DNA from: Pimelobacter simplex
GTDB taxonomy: Bacteria > Actinomycetota > Actinomycetes > Propionibacteriales > Nocardioidaceae
Direction: 5' to 3'
Assembly: GCF_900114845.1 (NCBI RefSeq)
Contig: NZ_FOUK01000005.1
Coordinates: 365,283-429,282 of the forward strand
DNA: 64,000 bases
Shown here in pieces: positions 16,371 through 25,653 of the stretch. Made by a program: the position numbers and the translations under genes. The notes beneath the pieces are model-generated. The model was not told where the DNA came from, did not search any database, and was given only the letters and a program-made list of their open reading frames with translations. Each line of letters begins with the position of its first letter. The stretch's first letter is position 1.

Positions 16371-16727
16371 ATGGAGCTCTACACGCCGGTGCTCGTCCTG
16401 GCGGCACTCGCCGCGTTGTTCGCGGTCGGGTCGGTCGCCATGAGCACGATGGTGGGGCCGAAGCGCTACAACCGCGCCAAGTCCGACTCCTACGAATGTG
16501 GCATCGAGCCGACGCCGCAGGCGTTGAGCGGCCGCTTCCCGGTGAAGTACTACATCACCGCGATGCTCTTCATCGTCTTCGACATCGAGATCATCTTCCT
16601 CTACCCGTGGGCCGTCCGTTTCGACGCGATGTCCTGGTTCGGGCTGGTCGAGATGGTCCTGTTCATCGCCACCGTCTTTGTCGCGTACGCCTATGTGTGG
16701 CGCCGCGGCGGATTGGACTGGGACTGA
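16371..16727 (+). CDS. nuoA: NADH-quinone oxidoreductase subunit A
   Basis: Small membrane subunit (118 aa) of complex I with three helices (about 5-27, 62-82, 88-108). The loop between helices 1 and 2 has the conserved YECGIEP motif (about 41-47), which lies at the quinone cavity near NuoD and NuoH. The ATG at 16371 has a strong Shine-Dalgarno (GAGGGAGG); an open frame upstream is not used. It is the first gene of the fourteen-gene nuo operon. Confidence 0.97.
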   Translation: MELYTPVLVLAALAALFAVGSVAMSTMVGPKRYNRAKSDSYECGIEPTPQALSGRFPVKYYITAMLFIVFDIEIIFLYPWAVRFDAMSWFGLVEMVLFIATVFVAYAYVWRRGGLDWD

Positions 16728-16730
16728 CCC

Positions 16731-17288
16731 ATGGGCATCGAGGAGAAGCTCCCCAGCGGAGTCCTGCTGAGCACGGTCGAGGGGCTGGCCGGCTACATGC
16801 GCAAGGCCAGCTTCTGGCCGGCGACGTTCGGGCTGGCGTGCTGCGCGATCGAGATGATGACGAGCGGTGGGCCGAAGTACGACCTCGCCCGGTTCGGCAT
16901 GGAGGTCTTCCGGGCCAGCCCGCGGCAGGCGGACCTGATGATCGTCGCCGGGCGGGTGAGCCAGAAGATGGCGCCCGTGCTGCGCCAGATCTACGACCAG
17001 ATGGCCGAGCCCAAGTGGGTGCTGGCGATGGGCGTGTGCGCGAGCAGCGGCGGGATGTTCAACAACTACGCGATCGTCCAGGGCGTCGACCACGTCGTCC
17101 CCGTCGACATGTACCTCCCCGGCTGCCCGCCGCGCCCGGAGATGCTGATCGACGCGATCCTCAAGCTCCACGACAAGGTCCAGCACGACACCCCCTTCGG
17201 CAAGAACCGCGAGGCGCAGATCCGCGAGCTCGAGGCCGAGGCGCTGGTGGCGCTGCCGACCGGTGACCAGCGGGGGCTGCTGCGATGA
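16731..17288 (+). CDS. nuoB: NADH-quinone oxidoreductase subunit B
   Basis: PSST-type peripheral subunit (185 aa) that carries the N2 [4Fe-4S] cluster, the last electron carrier before menaquinone. The ligands are visible as the tandem pair C37-C38 (GLACCAIEMM), C103 (GVCASSGG) and C132 (YLPGCPPRP). It starts 3 nt after nuoA and its stop overlaps the nuoC ATG. The C-terminal 30 residues are a charged extension typical of actinobacterial NuoB. Confidence 0.97.
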   Translation: MGIEEKLPSGVLLSTVEGLAGYMRKASFWPATFGLACCAIEMMTSGGPKYDLARFGMEVFRASPRQADLMIVAGRVSQKMAPVLRQIYDQMAEPKWVLAMGVCASSGGMFNNYAIVQGVDHVVPVDMYLPGCPPRPEMLIDAILKLHDKVQHDTPFGKNREAQIRELEAEALVALPTGDQRGLLR

Positions 17289-18016
17289 GCGACGAGAAGG
17301 CCGACAAGCCCGAGACGGCGGTCGAGCAGCGCGCGACCGACCAGTCGCCCGAGAACGCCCCCGAGGCGCTGGGCGAGCCGGGCCTCGAGATCCGGGCGGT
17401 CGGCGAGCGGCGCGGGATGTTCGGCGTCCAGGGCTCCGGCGACACCAGCGGGTACGGCGGCCTGGTGGCCCCCGTGGTCCTGCCCGGTGCCGCGCAGCGT
17501 CCCTACGGCGGCTGGTTCGACGGGGTGGCCGACCGGCTCGACCCGCTGATCGAGCAGGTCGTGATCCACCGCGGCGAGATCACCTTCCACGTGCGCCGCG
17601 AGCACCTGCTCGAGATCGCGCAGAAGCTGCGCGACGACCCGGACCTGCGCTTCGAGCTGCTCTCCGGGGTCAGCGGAGTGCACTACCCCGGCGACGCCGG
17701 GCGCGAGCTGCACGCGGTCTACCACTTCATGTCCTTCACCTGGAACCGCCGGATCCGGGTCGAGGTGGCCGCCCCCGACGCCGACCCGCACGTCCCGAGC
17801 CTGGTGCCGATCTACCCGGCGGCCGACTGGCACGAGCGCGAGACCTGGGACATGTTCGGGCTGCAGTTCGACGGGCACCCGGCGCTGACCCGGATCCTGA
17901 TGCCCGACGACTGGCCGGGCCACCCGCAGCGCAAGGACTACCCCCTCGGCGGCATCCCCGTCGAGTACAAGGGCGCGAGCGTCCCACCGCCGGACCAGCG
18001 GAGGAGCTACAACTGA
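17285..18016 (+). CDS. nuoC: NADH-quinone oxidoreductase subunit C
   Basis: 30-kDa peripheral arm subunit (243 aa), separate from NuoD as in other actinobacteria. The signature DADPHVPSLVPIYPAADWHERETWDMFG (in parts: HVPS, WHERE.WDMFG, about 164-187) and the C-terminal RKDYPLGGIPVEY are diagnostic. The first ~40 residues form an acidic, disordered extension seen in high-GC Gram-positives. ATGA-type overlap with nuoB; its TGA shares one base with the nuoD ATG. Confidence 0.97.
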   Translation: MSDEKADKPETAVEQRATDQSPENAPEALGEPGLEIRAVGERRGMFGVQGSGDTSGYGGLVAPVVLPGAAQRPYGGWFDGVADRLDPLIEQVVIHRGEITFHVRREHLLEIAQKLRDDPDLRFELLSGVSGVHYPGDAGRELHAVYHFMSFTWNRRIRVEVAAPDADPHVPSLVPIYPAADWHERETWDMFGLQFDGHPALTRILMPDDWPGHPQRKDYPLGGIPVEYKGASVPPPDQRRSYN

Positions 18017-19353
18017 TGAGCACCGACTTCTACGCCGACAGCGCGGACACCAGCGACGGCAAGGTCTTCACCGTCTCGGGCCAGGACTGGGACGAGATCG
18101 CCGCCGGCATGGGCGACAACGACGCGGCCGAGCGGGTCGTGGTCAACATGGGCCCGCAGCACCCGTCGACGCACGGCGTGCTCCGGCTGATCCTCGAGAT
18201 CGAGGGCGAGACGGTCACCGAGGCCCGCTGCGGCATCGGCTACCTGCACACCGGCATCGAGAAGAACATGGAGTTCCGCTCCTGGACGCAGGGCGTCACG
18301 TTCTGCACCCGGATGGACTACCTGAGCCCGTTCTACAACGAGATGACCTACGTGCTGGGCGTCGAGCGGCTGCTCGACATCGAGGACCAGATCCCCGAGA
18401 AGGCCCAGGTCATGCGGGTCCTGCTCATGGAGCTCAACCGGATCTCCTCGCACCTGGTCTGCATCGCCACCGGCGGCATGGAGATCGGCGCGCTGACCGT
18501 GATGACGATCGGCTTCCGCGAGCGCGAGCTGGTGCTCGACCTGTTCGAGCTGATCACCGGGCTGCGCATGAACCACGCGTTCATCCGCCCCGGCGGTGTC
18601 GCCCAGGACATGCCCCCGGGCGCGCTCGACCAGATCCGCGACTTCGTGGCGCTGATGAAGAAGCGGCTCCCCGAGTACGCCGCCCTGTGCAACGCGAACC
18701 CGATCTTCAAGGCCCGCCTCGAGAACGTCGGCCACCTCGACCTCGAGGGCTGCATGGCGCTCGGCCTGACCGGGCCCGTGCTGCGCAGCACCGGCTACGG
18801 CTTCGACCTGCGCAAGGCGCAGCCGTACTGCGGCTACGAGACCTACGACTTCGACGTGCAGACCTGGGACACCTCCGACTCGTACGGCCGGTTCCGGGTC
18901 CGCCTCAACGAGATGTGGGAGTCGCTGCGGATCATCGAGCAGGCCGCCGACCGGCTGGCCCGGCTCGAGGGTGCCCCGGTGATGGTGGCCGACAAGAAGG
19001 TGGCCTGGCCCAGCCAGCTGTCCATCGGCAGCGACGGCATGGGCAACAGCCTCGACCACATCCGCCACATCATGGGCGAGTCGATGGAGGCGCTGATCCA
19101 CCACTTCAAGCTCGTCACCGAGGGCTTCCGGGTGCCGGCCGGCCAGGCGTACGTGCCGGTCGAGTCGCCGCGCGGCGAGCTCGGGGCGCACGTCGTCTCC
19201 GACGGCGGCACCCGTCCCTTCCGGGCGCACTTCCGCGACCCGTCGTTCAACAACCTCCAGGCGATGGGCGTGATGAGCGAGGGCGGCCAGATCGCCGACG
19301 TCATCGTCGCCATCGCGAGCATCGACCCGGTCATGGGAGGCGTCGACCGATGA
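18016..19353 (+). CDS. nuoD: NADH-quinone oxidoreductase subunit D
   Basis: 49-kDa subunit (445 aa) that forms the quinone-binding chamber with NuoB. It has NMGPQHPSTHGVLR (about 44-57) containing the quinone-site histidine, the GYLHTGIEK segment (about 75-83), and the C-terminal DPSFNNLQAM and SIDPVMGGVDR. It is distantly related to the large subunit of [NiFe] hydrogenases. The start is the ATG at 18016, in the TGATG overlap with nuoC. Confidence 0.98.
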   Translation: MSTDFYADSADTSDGKVFTVSGQDWDEIAAGMGDNDAAERVVVNMGPQHPSTHGVLRLILEIEGETVTEARCGIGYLHTGIEKNMEFRSWTQGVTFCTRMDYLSPFYNEMTYVLGVERLLDIEDQIPEKAQVMRVLLMELNRISSHLVCIATGGMEIGALTVMTIGFRERELVLDLFELITGLRMNHAFIRPGGVAQDMPPGALDQIRDFVALMKKRLPEYAALCNANPIFKARLENVGHLDLEGCMALGLTGPVLRSTGYGFDLRKAQPYCGYETYDFDVQTWDTSDSYGRFRVRLNEMWESLRIIEQAADRLARLEGAPVMVADKKVAWPSQLSIGSDGMGNSLDHIRHIMGESMEALIHHFKLVTEGFRVPAGQAYVPVESPRGELGAHVVSDGGTRPFRAHFRDPSFNNLQAMGVMSEGGQIADVIVAIASIDPVMGGVDR

Positions 19354-20063
19354 GCACCCAGCCCCTCGACGACAAGACGATCGCCGAGCTGCGCGAGATC
19401 GCGGCCCGCTACCCCGAGCCGCGCTCGGGCCTGCTGCCCATGCTCCACCTGGCGCAGTCGGTCCAGGGCCGGATCACGCCCGAGGGCATCGAGGCGTGCG
19501 CGGCGATCCTCGAGATCAGCGCCGCCGAGGTCAACGGCGTCGCGACCTTCTACACGATGTACAAGCGCCACGGCGTGGGCGACTACCACGTCGGGGTGTG
19601 CACCAACACGCTGTGCGCGGTGATGGGCGGCGACGCCATCTTCGAGCGGCTCAAGGACCACCTCGAGATCGGCAACGACGAGGTCGCCGCCCAGCGCCAG
19701 GGCGACTCGCGGACGGTCAGCCTCGAGCACATCGAGTGCAACGCCGCCTGCGACTACGCGCCGGTCGTGATGGTCAACTGGGAGTTCATGGACAACCAGA
19801 CGCCCGAGTCGGCGGTCCAGATGGTCGAGGCGCTGCGCGCCGGCCACGAGGTCAGCTCGACCCGCGGCCCCAAGCTCTGCACCTGGCGCGAGGCCGAGCG
19901 GGTGCTCGCCGGCTTCCCCGACGGCCGCGTCGACGAGGGGCCCACCGCGGGACCGGCGTCGCTGGCCGGACTGCAGATCGCCCGCGAGCGCGGGTGGACC
20001 GCCCCCGACCCGGCAGCCCTGCCGGCCGTCGAGGCAGCACAGAAGGCGGAGGGCCAGCAGTGA
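19350..20063 (+). CDS. nuoE: NADH-quinone oxidoreductase subunit E
   Basis: 24-kDa thioredoxin-fold subunit (237 aa) that holds the N1a [2Fe-2S] cluster in the NADH dehydrogenase module. The ligands are the CTNTLC pair (about 88-93) and the CNAAC pair (about 131-135). The C-terminal ~80 residues extend beyond E. coli NuoE and contain KLCTWREAERVLAGFPDGR, a segment found in actinobacterial homologues. ATGA overlap with nuoD and GTGA overlap with nuoF. Confidence 0.97.
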   Translation: MSTQPLDDKTIAELREIAARYPEPRSGLLPMLHLAQSVQGRITPEGIEACAAILEISAAEVNGVATFYTMYKRHGVGDYHVGVCTNTLCAVMGGDAIFERLKDHLEIGNDEVAAQRQGDSRTVSLEHIECNAACDYAPVVMVNWEFMDNQTPESAVQMVEALRAGHEVSSTRGPKLCTWREAERVLAGFPDGRVDEGPTAGPASLAGLQIARERGWTAPDPAALPAVEAAQKAEGQQ

Positions 20064-21370
20064 CCGACACCCTGACCCCGGTCCTCACCGACACCTGGGA
20101 CGCCGAGCAGGGCTGGAAGCTCGCCACCTACGCGGCCAAGGGCGGGTACGCCGCCCTCGACGTCGCGTTCGCGCAGAGCCCCGACGACGTCATCGCCACC
20201 GTCAAGGACAGCGGTCTGCGCGGCCGCGGTGGTGCCGGCTTCCCGACCGGCATGAAGTGGTCCTTCATCCCGCAGGACAACCCGAAGCCGAAGTACCTCG
20301 TCGTCAACGCCGACGAGTCCGAGCCGGGCACCTGCAAGGACATCCCGCTCATGATGGGCAACCCGCACGTGCTCGTCGAGGGCGTGATCCTCAGCTCCTA
20401 CGCCATCCGCGCCAACAAGGCGTTCATCTACATCCGGGGCGAGGTCGTCCACGTGATCCGCCGGGTGCAGGCGGCCGTCGCCGAGGCTTACGCCGCCGGC
20501 CACCTGGGCAAGGACATCCACGGCTCGGGCTACGACCTCGACGTCGTCGTCCACGCCGGTGCCGGGGCCTACATCTGCGGCGAGGAGACCGCGCTGCTCG
20601 AGGGTCTCGAGGGACGCCGTGGCCAGCCGCGGCTGCGCCCGCCGTTCCCCGCGGTGGCCGGTCTCTACGCCAGCCCGACCGTCATCAACAACGTCGAGTC
20701 GATCGCGTCGGTGCCCGCCATCGTCAAGAACGGCGCAGCCTGGTTCGGCGCCATGGGCACCGAGAAGTCCAAGGGCCACGGCATCTTCTCCCTTTCGGGC
20801 CACGTCGCCAGGCCCGGTCAGTACGAGGCGCCGCTCGGCATCACGCTGCGCGAGCTGCTCGACCTGGCCGGCGGCGTCCGCGAGGGCCACCAGCTGAAGT
20901 TCTGGACGCCGGGCGGCTCCAGCACCCCGCTGCTCACCGCCGAGCACCTCGACGTCCCACTCGACTTCGAGGGCGTCGGCGCGGCCGGCTCGATGCTCGG
21001 CACCCGCGCGCTGCAGATCTTCGACGAGACGGTCTGCGTGGTGCGCGCCGTGCTGCGCTGGACGGAGTTCTACAAGCACGAGTCCTGCGGCAAGTGCACG
21101 CCCTGCCGTGAGGGCACCTGGTGGCTGGTGCAGGCGCTCACCCGGCTCGAGAACGGCCAGGGCGCCGAGGAGGACCTCGACCAGCTCCTCGACCAGTGCG
21201 ACAACATCCTGGGCCGCTCGTTCTGCGCGCTCGGCGACGGCGCGACGAGCCCGATCTCCAGCTCCATCCAGTACTTCCGCGACGAGTACCTCGCCCACCT
21301 GAGCCACGGCGGGTGTCCCTTCGACCCCGCCCGCGCGACCGCCTGGGCCGGACAGGAGGTGACCGCATGA
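20060..21370 (+). CDS. nuoF: NADH-quinone oxidoreductase subunit F
   Basis: 51-kDa subunit (436 aa) that binds NADH and FMN and carries the N3 [4Fe-4S] cluster. The FMN/NADH loop is GLRGRGGAGFPTGMKW (about 53-68), followed by GAGAYICGEETALLEGLEG (about 167-185) and the cluster motif ESCGKCTPCREG (about 344-355) with the fourth cysteine in RSFCALG (about 390-396). The start is GTG 20060, overlapping the nuoE stop; frames opening earlier are inside nuoE. Confidence 0.98.
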   Translation: MTDTLTPVLTDTWDAEQGWKLATYAAKGGYAALDVAFAQSPDDVIATVKDSGLRGRGGAGFPTGMKWSFIPQDNPKPKYLVVNADESEPGTCKDIPLMMGNPHVLVEGVILSSYAIRANKAFIYIRGEVVHVIRRVQAAVAEAYAAGHLGKDIHGSGYDLDVVVHAGAGAYICGEETALLEGLEGRRGQPRLRPPFPAVAGLYASPTVINNVESIASVPAIVKNGAAWFGAMGTEKSKGHGIFSLSGHVARPGQYEAPLGITLRELLDLAGGVREGHQLKFWTPGGSSTPLLTAEHLDVPLDFEGVGAAGSMLGTRALQIFDETVCVVRAVLRWTEFYKHESCGKCTPCREGTWWLVQALTRLENGQGAEEDLDQLLDQCDNILGRSFCALGDGATSPISSSIQYFRDEYLAHLSHGGCPFDPARATAWAGQEVTA

Positions 21371-23781
21371 GCGCCCCCGAGATCGAGAAGACCGACCTGG
21401 TCACCGTCACCATCGACGGCGTCCAGGTCAGCGTGCCCAAGGACACCCTGGTGATCCGCGCGGCCGAGGAGATCGGCGTCCAGGTGCCGCGCTTCTGCGA
21501 CCACCCGCTGCTGGCCCCGGCCGGTGCCTGCCGGCAGTGCCTGGTCGACGTCCCGGACGCCGGCAACGGTCGCGGCTTCCCCAAGCCGCAGGCGTCGTGC
21601 ACGCTGCCGGTCGCCGAGGGCATGGTGGTCAACACCCAGGTCACCAGCCCGGTCGCCGACAAGGCGCAGCAGGGCGTGATGGAGCTGCTGCTCATCAACC
21701 ACCCGCTCGACTGCCCGGTGTGCGACAAGGGCGGTGAGTGCCCGCTGCAGAACCAGGCGATGTCCAACGGCCGTGGCGAGTCGCGCTTCTCCGACGAGCG
21801 CAACCGCGGCGTGAAGCGGACCTTCCCCAAGCCGATCAACCTCTCGCCGACCGTGCTGCTCGACCGCGAGCGCTGCATCGTCTGCCAGCGCTGCACCCGC
21901 TTCGCCGACGAGATCGCCGGTGACCCGTTCATCGCCCTGGTCGAGCGCGGTGCCCAGCAGCAGATCGGCATCGCCGAGGACGCGCCCTTCCTCTCGTACT
22001 TCTCGGGCAACGTCATCCAGATCTGCCCGGTCGGCGCGCTGACCTCCGAGCAGTACCGCTTCCGCTCGCGGCCCTTCGACCTGGTCTCCACGCCGGGTGT
22101 CGCCGAGCACGACGCGTGCGGCTCCGCGATCCGGATCGACCACCGCCGCGGCAAGGTGCTGCGCCGCCAGTCCGGCGACGACCCGGCCGTCAACGAGGAG
22201 TGGATCACCGACAAGGACCGGTTCGCCTTCGCCTACACGCAGGCCGACGACCGGATCACCTACCCCCAGGTCCGCGACGACGACGGCGCGCTGCGCCCGG
22301 CGTCCTGGCCCGAGGCGTTCGCCGTCGCGGCCCGTGGCCTGGCGGCGGCCACGGCAGACCGGGGCGTCGGCGTGCTCACCGGCGGCCGGCTGAGCGTCGA
22401 GGACGCCTACGCCTACGCCAAGCTCGCCCGGGTTGCGCTCGGCACCAACGACATCGACTTCCGGGCCCGCCCGCTCTCCGCCGAGGAGACCGACTTCCTG
22501 GCCAGCCACGTGGTGCTGACCGGTCCCGAGGCGGGCGCGGTCACCTACGCCGACCTCGAGACCGCCGCCAAGGTCGTGCTCGTCGGCCTCGAGCCCGAGG
22601 ACGAGGCCGGCGCGATCTTCCTGCGCCTGCGCAAGTCGGTCCGCGCCGGCGGCACCGAGGTGGTCGCGCTCGCGCCGTTCACGACGCGCGGGCTCGACAA
22701 GCTGTCCGGCCGCCTGGTCCCGACCGTGCCCGGCACCGAGCCGGCCGCGCTGCGCGAGCTCGCGGGTGAGCTCGACGCGACCAGCGTCCTGCTCGTGGGG
22801 GAGCGGCTCGCCGTCGTCCCCGGGGCGCTGAGCGCCGCCGCCGAGGTGGCCGCCGCCACCGGTGCCCGGCTGGCCTGGGTGCCGCGCCGCGCCGGTGACC
22901 GCGGGGCGATCGAGGCCGGCTGCCTGCCCACCCTGCTGCCCGGCGGCCGTCCGGTCGCCGACGCGGGCGCCCGGGTCGACGTCGCCACCGCCTGGGGCGT
23001 CGCGCACCTGCCCGAGACGCCGGGCCGCGACGCCGACGCCATCGTCGCCGCGCTCGGTGCCGGCGAGCTGTCCGGCCTGGTCGTCGCCGGGGTCGACCCC
23101 GACGACACCGCCGACCCCGTCGCCACCCGCGCCGCGATCGCGGCGGCCGGCTTCGTCGTCGCGCTCGACCTGCGCCGCACCGAGGTCACCGACGCGGCCG
23201 ACGTCGTCTTCCCGGTCGCGCCGACCACCGACAAGTCCGGCACCTTCGTCAACTGGGAGGGGCGGGTCCGCTCCTGGGAGGCCGCGCTGCACCACCCGGC
23301 CTCGCTGCCCGAGCTGCGCGCACTCTCCGGCATCGCCGACGAGCTCGGCACGCCGCTCGGCTTCCGCACCGTCGACGAGGTCCGTGCCGAGATGGGCCAG
23401 CTCGGCCCCTGGGACGGCGCTCGCGCCGCCGCGCCGAGCGTGGCCGCCGACGCCACGGCCCCCGCCGACGGCGTCCACGCGCTGGCCACCTGGAAGCAGC
23501 TGCTCGACAACGGCTCGCTCCAGGACGGCGACAAGTACCTCAAGGCGACCGCGCGCACGCCGGTCGTCCTGGTCCCACCGGCGCTCTACGACCGGCTCGG
23601 CCCCACCGTCACCCTCACCGGCGACCGCGGGTCGATGACGCTGCCGGCCGAGATCTGCGACGACCTCGTCGCCGGCACCGTCTGGGTGCCGGCCAACTCG
23701 GTCGGCAACGGCGTCCTGGCCGACCTGGCCTCCCCGGGCACCGGGGTCACCGTCTCCGGAGCGGAAGGGGTGCACGGATGA
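21367..23781 (+). CDS. nuoG: NADH-quinone oxidoreductase subunit G, 804 aa
   Basis: 75-kDa iron-sulfur subunit with an N-terminal ferredoxin part and a molybdopterin-oxidoreductase-like remainder. Ligands for N1b (C44, ACRQC at about 55-59 and C78), N5 (HPLDCPVCDKGGEC, about 112-125) and N4 (RCIVCQRCTRF with CPVGAL later) are all present. At the place where some bacteria keep the extra N7 cluster (CxxCxxxC) the sequence reads GVAEHDACGSAIRID, so those ligands are missing. The long C-terminal part (about 320-804) is alanine-rich and poorly conserved, as usual. ATGA overlaps on both sides. Confidence 0.97.
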   Translation: MSAPEIEKTDLVTVTIDGVQVSVPKDTLVIRAAEEIGVQVPRFCDHPLLAPAGACRQCLVDVPDAGNGRGFPKPQASCTLPVAEGMVVNTQVTSPVADKAQQGVMELLLINHPLDCPVCDKGGECPLQNQAMSNGRGESRFSDERNRGVKRTFPKPINLSPTVLLDRERCIVCQRCTRFADEIAGDPFIALVERGAQQQIGIAEDAPFLSYFSGNVIQICPVGALTSEQYRFRSRPFDLVSTPGVAEHDACGSAIRIDHRRGKVLRRQSGDDPAVNEEWITDKDRFAFAYTQADDRITYPQVRDDDGALRPASWPEAFAVAARGLAAATADRGVGVLTGGRLSVEDAYAYAKLARVALGTNDIDFRARPLSAEETDFLASHVVLTGPEAGAVTYADLETAAKVVLVGLEPEDEAGAIFLRLRKSVRAGGTEVVALAPFTTRGLDKLSGRLVPTVPGTEPAALRELAGELDATSVLLVGERLAVVPGALSAAAEVAAATGARLAWVPRRAGDRGAIEAGCLPTLLPGGRPVADAGARVDVATAWGVAHLPETPGRDADAIVAALGAGELSGLVVAGVDPDDTADPVATRAAIAAAGFVVALDLRRTEVTDAADVVFPVAPTTDKSGTFVNWEGRVRSWEAALHHPASLPELRALSGIADELGTPLGFRTVDEVRAEMGQLGPWDGARAAAPSVAADATAPADGVHALATWKQLLDNGSLQDGDKYLKATARTPVVLVPPALYDRLGPTVTLTGDRGSMTLPAEICDDLVAGTVWVPANSVGNGVLADLASPGTGVTVSGAEGVHG

Positions 23782-25070
23782 GCGACGGGCTGAGCGCGTT
23801 CGGCAACGATCCCTGGTGGGTGATCGGGCTCAAGACGCTGCTGATCTTCGTGATCCTGGTCCTGCTGACGCTCTTCAACATCTGGTGGGAGCGCCGGGTC
23901 GTGGCCCGGATGCAGCACCGGATCGGTCCCAACGTGCACGGTCCCTTCGGCCTGCTGCAGTCGTTGGCCGACGGCGTGAAGCTGGCGTTCAAGGAGGACC
24001 TGATCCCCAAGGCCGCCGACAAGGTGGTCTTCGTCCTGGCGCCCGTGATCGTGGTGGTGCCGGCGTTCGTGACGTTCAGCGTCATCCCCTTCGGCCCCGA
24101 GGTCAGCTTCTTCGGGCACCAGACGCCGCTCCAGCTGACCGACATGCCGGTCGCCGTGCTCTTCGTCATGGCGATCGCCTCGATCGGCATCTACGGCATC
24201 GTGCTCGGCGGCTGGTCGAGCGGCTCGACGTACTCCCTGCTCGGCGGCCTGCGCTCCAGCGCGCAGATGATCTCCTACGAGGTCGCCATGGGCCTGGCCC
24301 TGGTCGCCGTCTTCATGTACGCCGGCTCGATGTCGACCAGCGACATCGTCGCCGCCCAGGACAACCTGTGGTTCGGCCTGATCCTGCTGCCGTCGTTCAT
24401 CATCTACACGATCGCCATGGTCGGTGAGACCAACCGCGCGCCGTTCGACCTCCCCGAGGCCGAGGGCGAGCTGGTCGGCGGCTTCCACACCGAGTACTCC
24501 AGCCTGAAGTTCGCGCTCTTCTTCCTGGCCGAGTACATCAACATGGCGACGGTCTCCGCGCTCGCGACCACGCTGTTCCTCGGCGGCTGGCACGCGCCGT
24601 TCTGGATCGACCACGTGTGGGAGGGCGCCAACCAGGGCTACTGGCCGGTGCTCTGGTTCTTCGGCAAGGTGCTGTTCTTCATCTTCATCTTCATCTGGCT
24701 GCGCGGCTCGTTGCCGCGGCTGCGCTACGACCAGTTCATGGCGTTCGGCTGGAAGCGGCTGATCCCGATCTCGCTGGTCTGGATCGTCGCCGTCGCCACC
24801 ATGCGGGTCGCCCGCAACGAGGGCGTCTTCGACGAGGGCTTCAGCAGCAACCCGCAGTTCTGGCTGATCGTGATCGGCGTGGTGCTGGCGGTCCTGCTGC
24901 TCACGTTCTTCCTGCCCGAGAAGGACGCCGACGAGGCGGTGGCCGCGCCGGCCGCCCCGCGTGCCGGTGGCTTCCCGACGCCGCCGATGCCCGCGGGAGG
25001 TGCGGTGCGCGGTGCCGCGGCGCCGATCGTCTTCCGCTCCGAGGCCGACCGAGAGGTGAGCAATGGCTGA
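23778..25070 (+). CDS. nuoH: NADH-quinone oxidoreductase subunit H
   Basis: Membrane subunit (430 aa) that links the peripheral arm to the proton-pumping arm and forms the quinone entrance. It has eight to nine helices with the signatures WWERRVVARMQHRIGPNVHGPFG (in parts: ERRVVARMQ, RIGPN.HGPFG, about 35-57), SYEVAMGLAL (about 167-176) and ETNRAPFDLPEAEGELVGGF (about 215-234). The last 60 residues are a Pro/Ala-rich cytoplasmic tail. The end overlaps nuoI by 8 nt. Confidence 0.98.
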   Translation: MSDGLSAFGNDPWWVIGLKTLLIFVILVLLTLFNIWWERRVVARMQHRIGPNVHGPFGLLQSLADGVKLAFKEDLIPKAADKVVFVLAPVIVVVPAFVTFSVIPFGPEVSFFGHQTPLQLTDMPVAVLFVMAIASIGIYGIVLGGWSSGSTYSLLGGLRSSAQMISYEVAMGLALVAVFMYAGSMSTSDIVAAQDNLWFGLILLPSFIIYTIAMVGETNRAPFDLPEAEGELVGGFHTEYSSLKFALFFLAEYINMATVSALATTLFLGGWHAPFWIDHVWEGANQGYWPVLWFFGKVLFFIFIFIWLRGSLPRLRYDQFMAFGWKRLIPISLVWIVAVATMRVARNEGVFDEGFSSNPQFWLIVIGVVLAVLLLTFFLPEKDADEAVAAPAAPRAGGFPTPPMPAGGAVRGAAAPIVFRSEADREVSNG

Positions 25071-25653
25071 CAAGCCCACGGACCAGAGCCCGCAGGGGCC
25101 CACGCTCAAGGAGCAGCTCTGGGACCCGGTGGCCGGGTTCGGCGTCACCTTCCGGACGATGTTCCGCAAGGTGGTCACCGAGCAGTACCCCAAGGAGAAG
25201 CTGCCCACCGCGCCGCGCTTCCACGGCCGCCACCAGCTCAACCGCTGGCCCGACGGCCTCGAGAAGTGCGTCGGCTGCGAGCTGTGCGCGTGGGCCTGCC
25301 CGGCCGACGCGATCTACGTCGAGGGCGCCGAGAACATCGACGGGCCGGTGACCGGCGCCGACGGCGACGCCGAGTCGGGCCGCTACTCCGCCGGCGAGCG
25401 CTACGGCCGCGTCTACCAGATCAACTACCTGCGCTGCATCCTCTGCGGCCTGTGCATCGAGGCGTGCCCGACCCGGGCGCTCACGATGACCAACGAGTAC
25501 GAGCTTGCCGACGACAGCCGGGCCAGCCTGATCTACGAGAAGTCCGACCTGCTCGCCCCGCTGCTGCCGGGCATGGAGCAGCCGCCCCACGCGATGCTGC
25601 TCGGCAACGACGACGACTACTACCGGGGCGAGTTCAAGGAGGACCGGTCGTGA
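25063..25653 (+). CDS. nuoI: NADH-quinone oxidoreductase subunit I
   Basis: Ferredoxin-like subunit (196 aa) with two complete cluster motifs, CVGCELCAWACP (about 69-80) and CILCGLCIEACP (about 126-137), which carry N6a and N6b and pass electrons to NuoB. The insert between the motifs (GPVTGADGDAESGRYSAGERYG) and the C-terminal acidic tail are normal for actinobacterial NuoI. Eight-base overlap with nuoH; a GTG shared with its own stop begins nuoJ. Confidence 0.98.
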   Translation: MADKPTDQSPQGPTLKEQLWDPVAGFGVTFRTMFRKVVTEQYPKEKLPTAPRFHGRHQLNRWPDGLEKCVGCELCAWACPADAIYVEGAENIDGPVTGADGDAESGRYSAGERYGRVYQINYLRCILCGLCIEACPTRALTMTNEYELADDSRASLIYEKSDLLAPLLPGMEQPPHAMLLGNDDDYYRGEFKEDRS

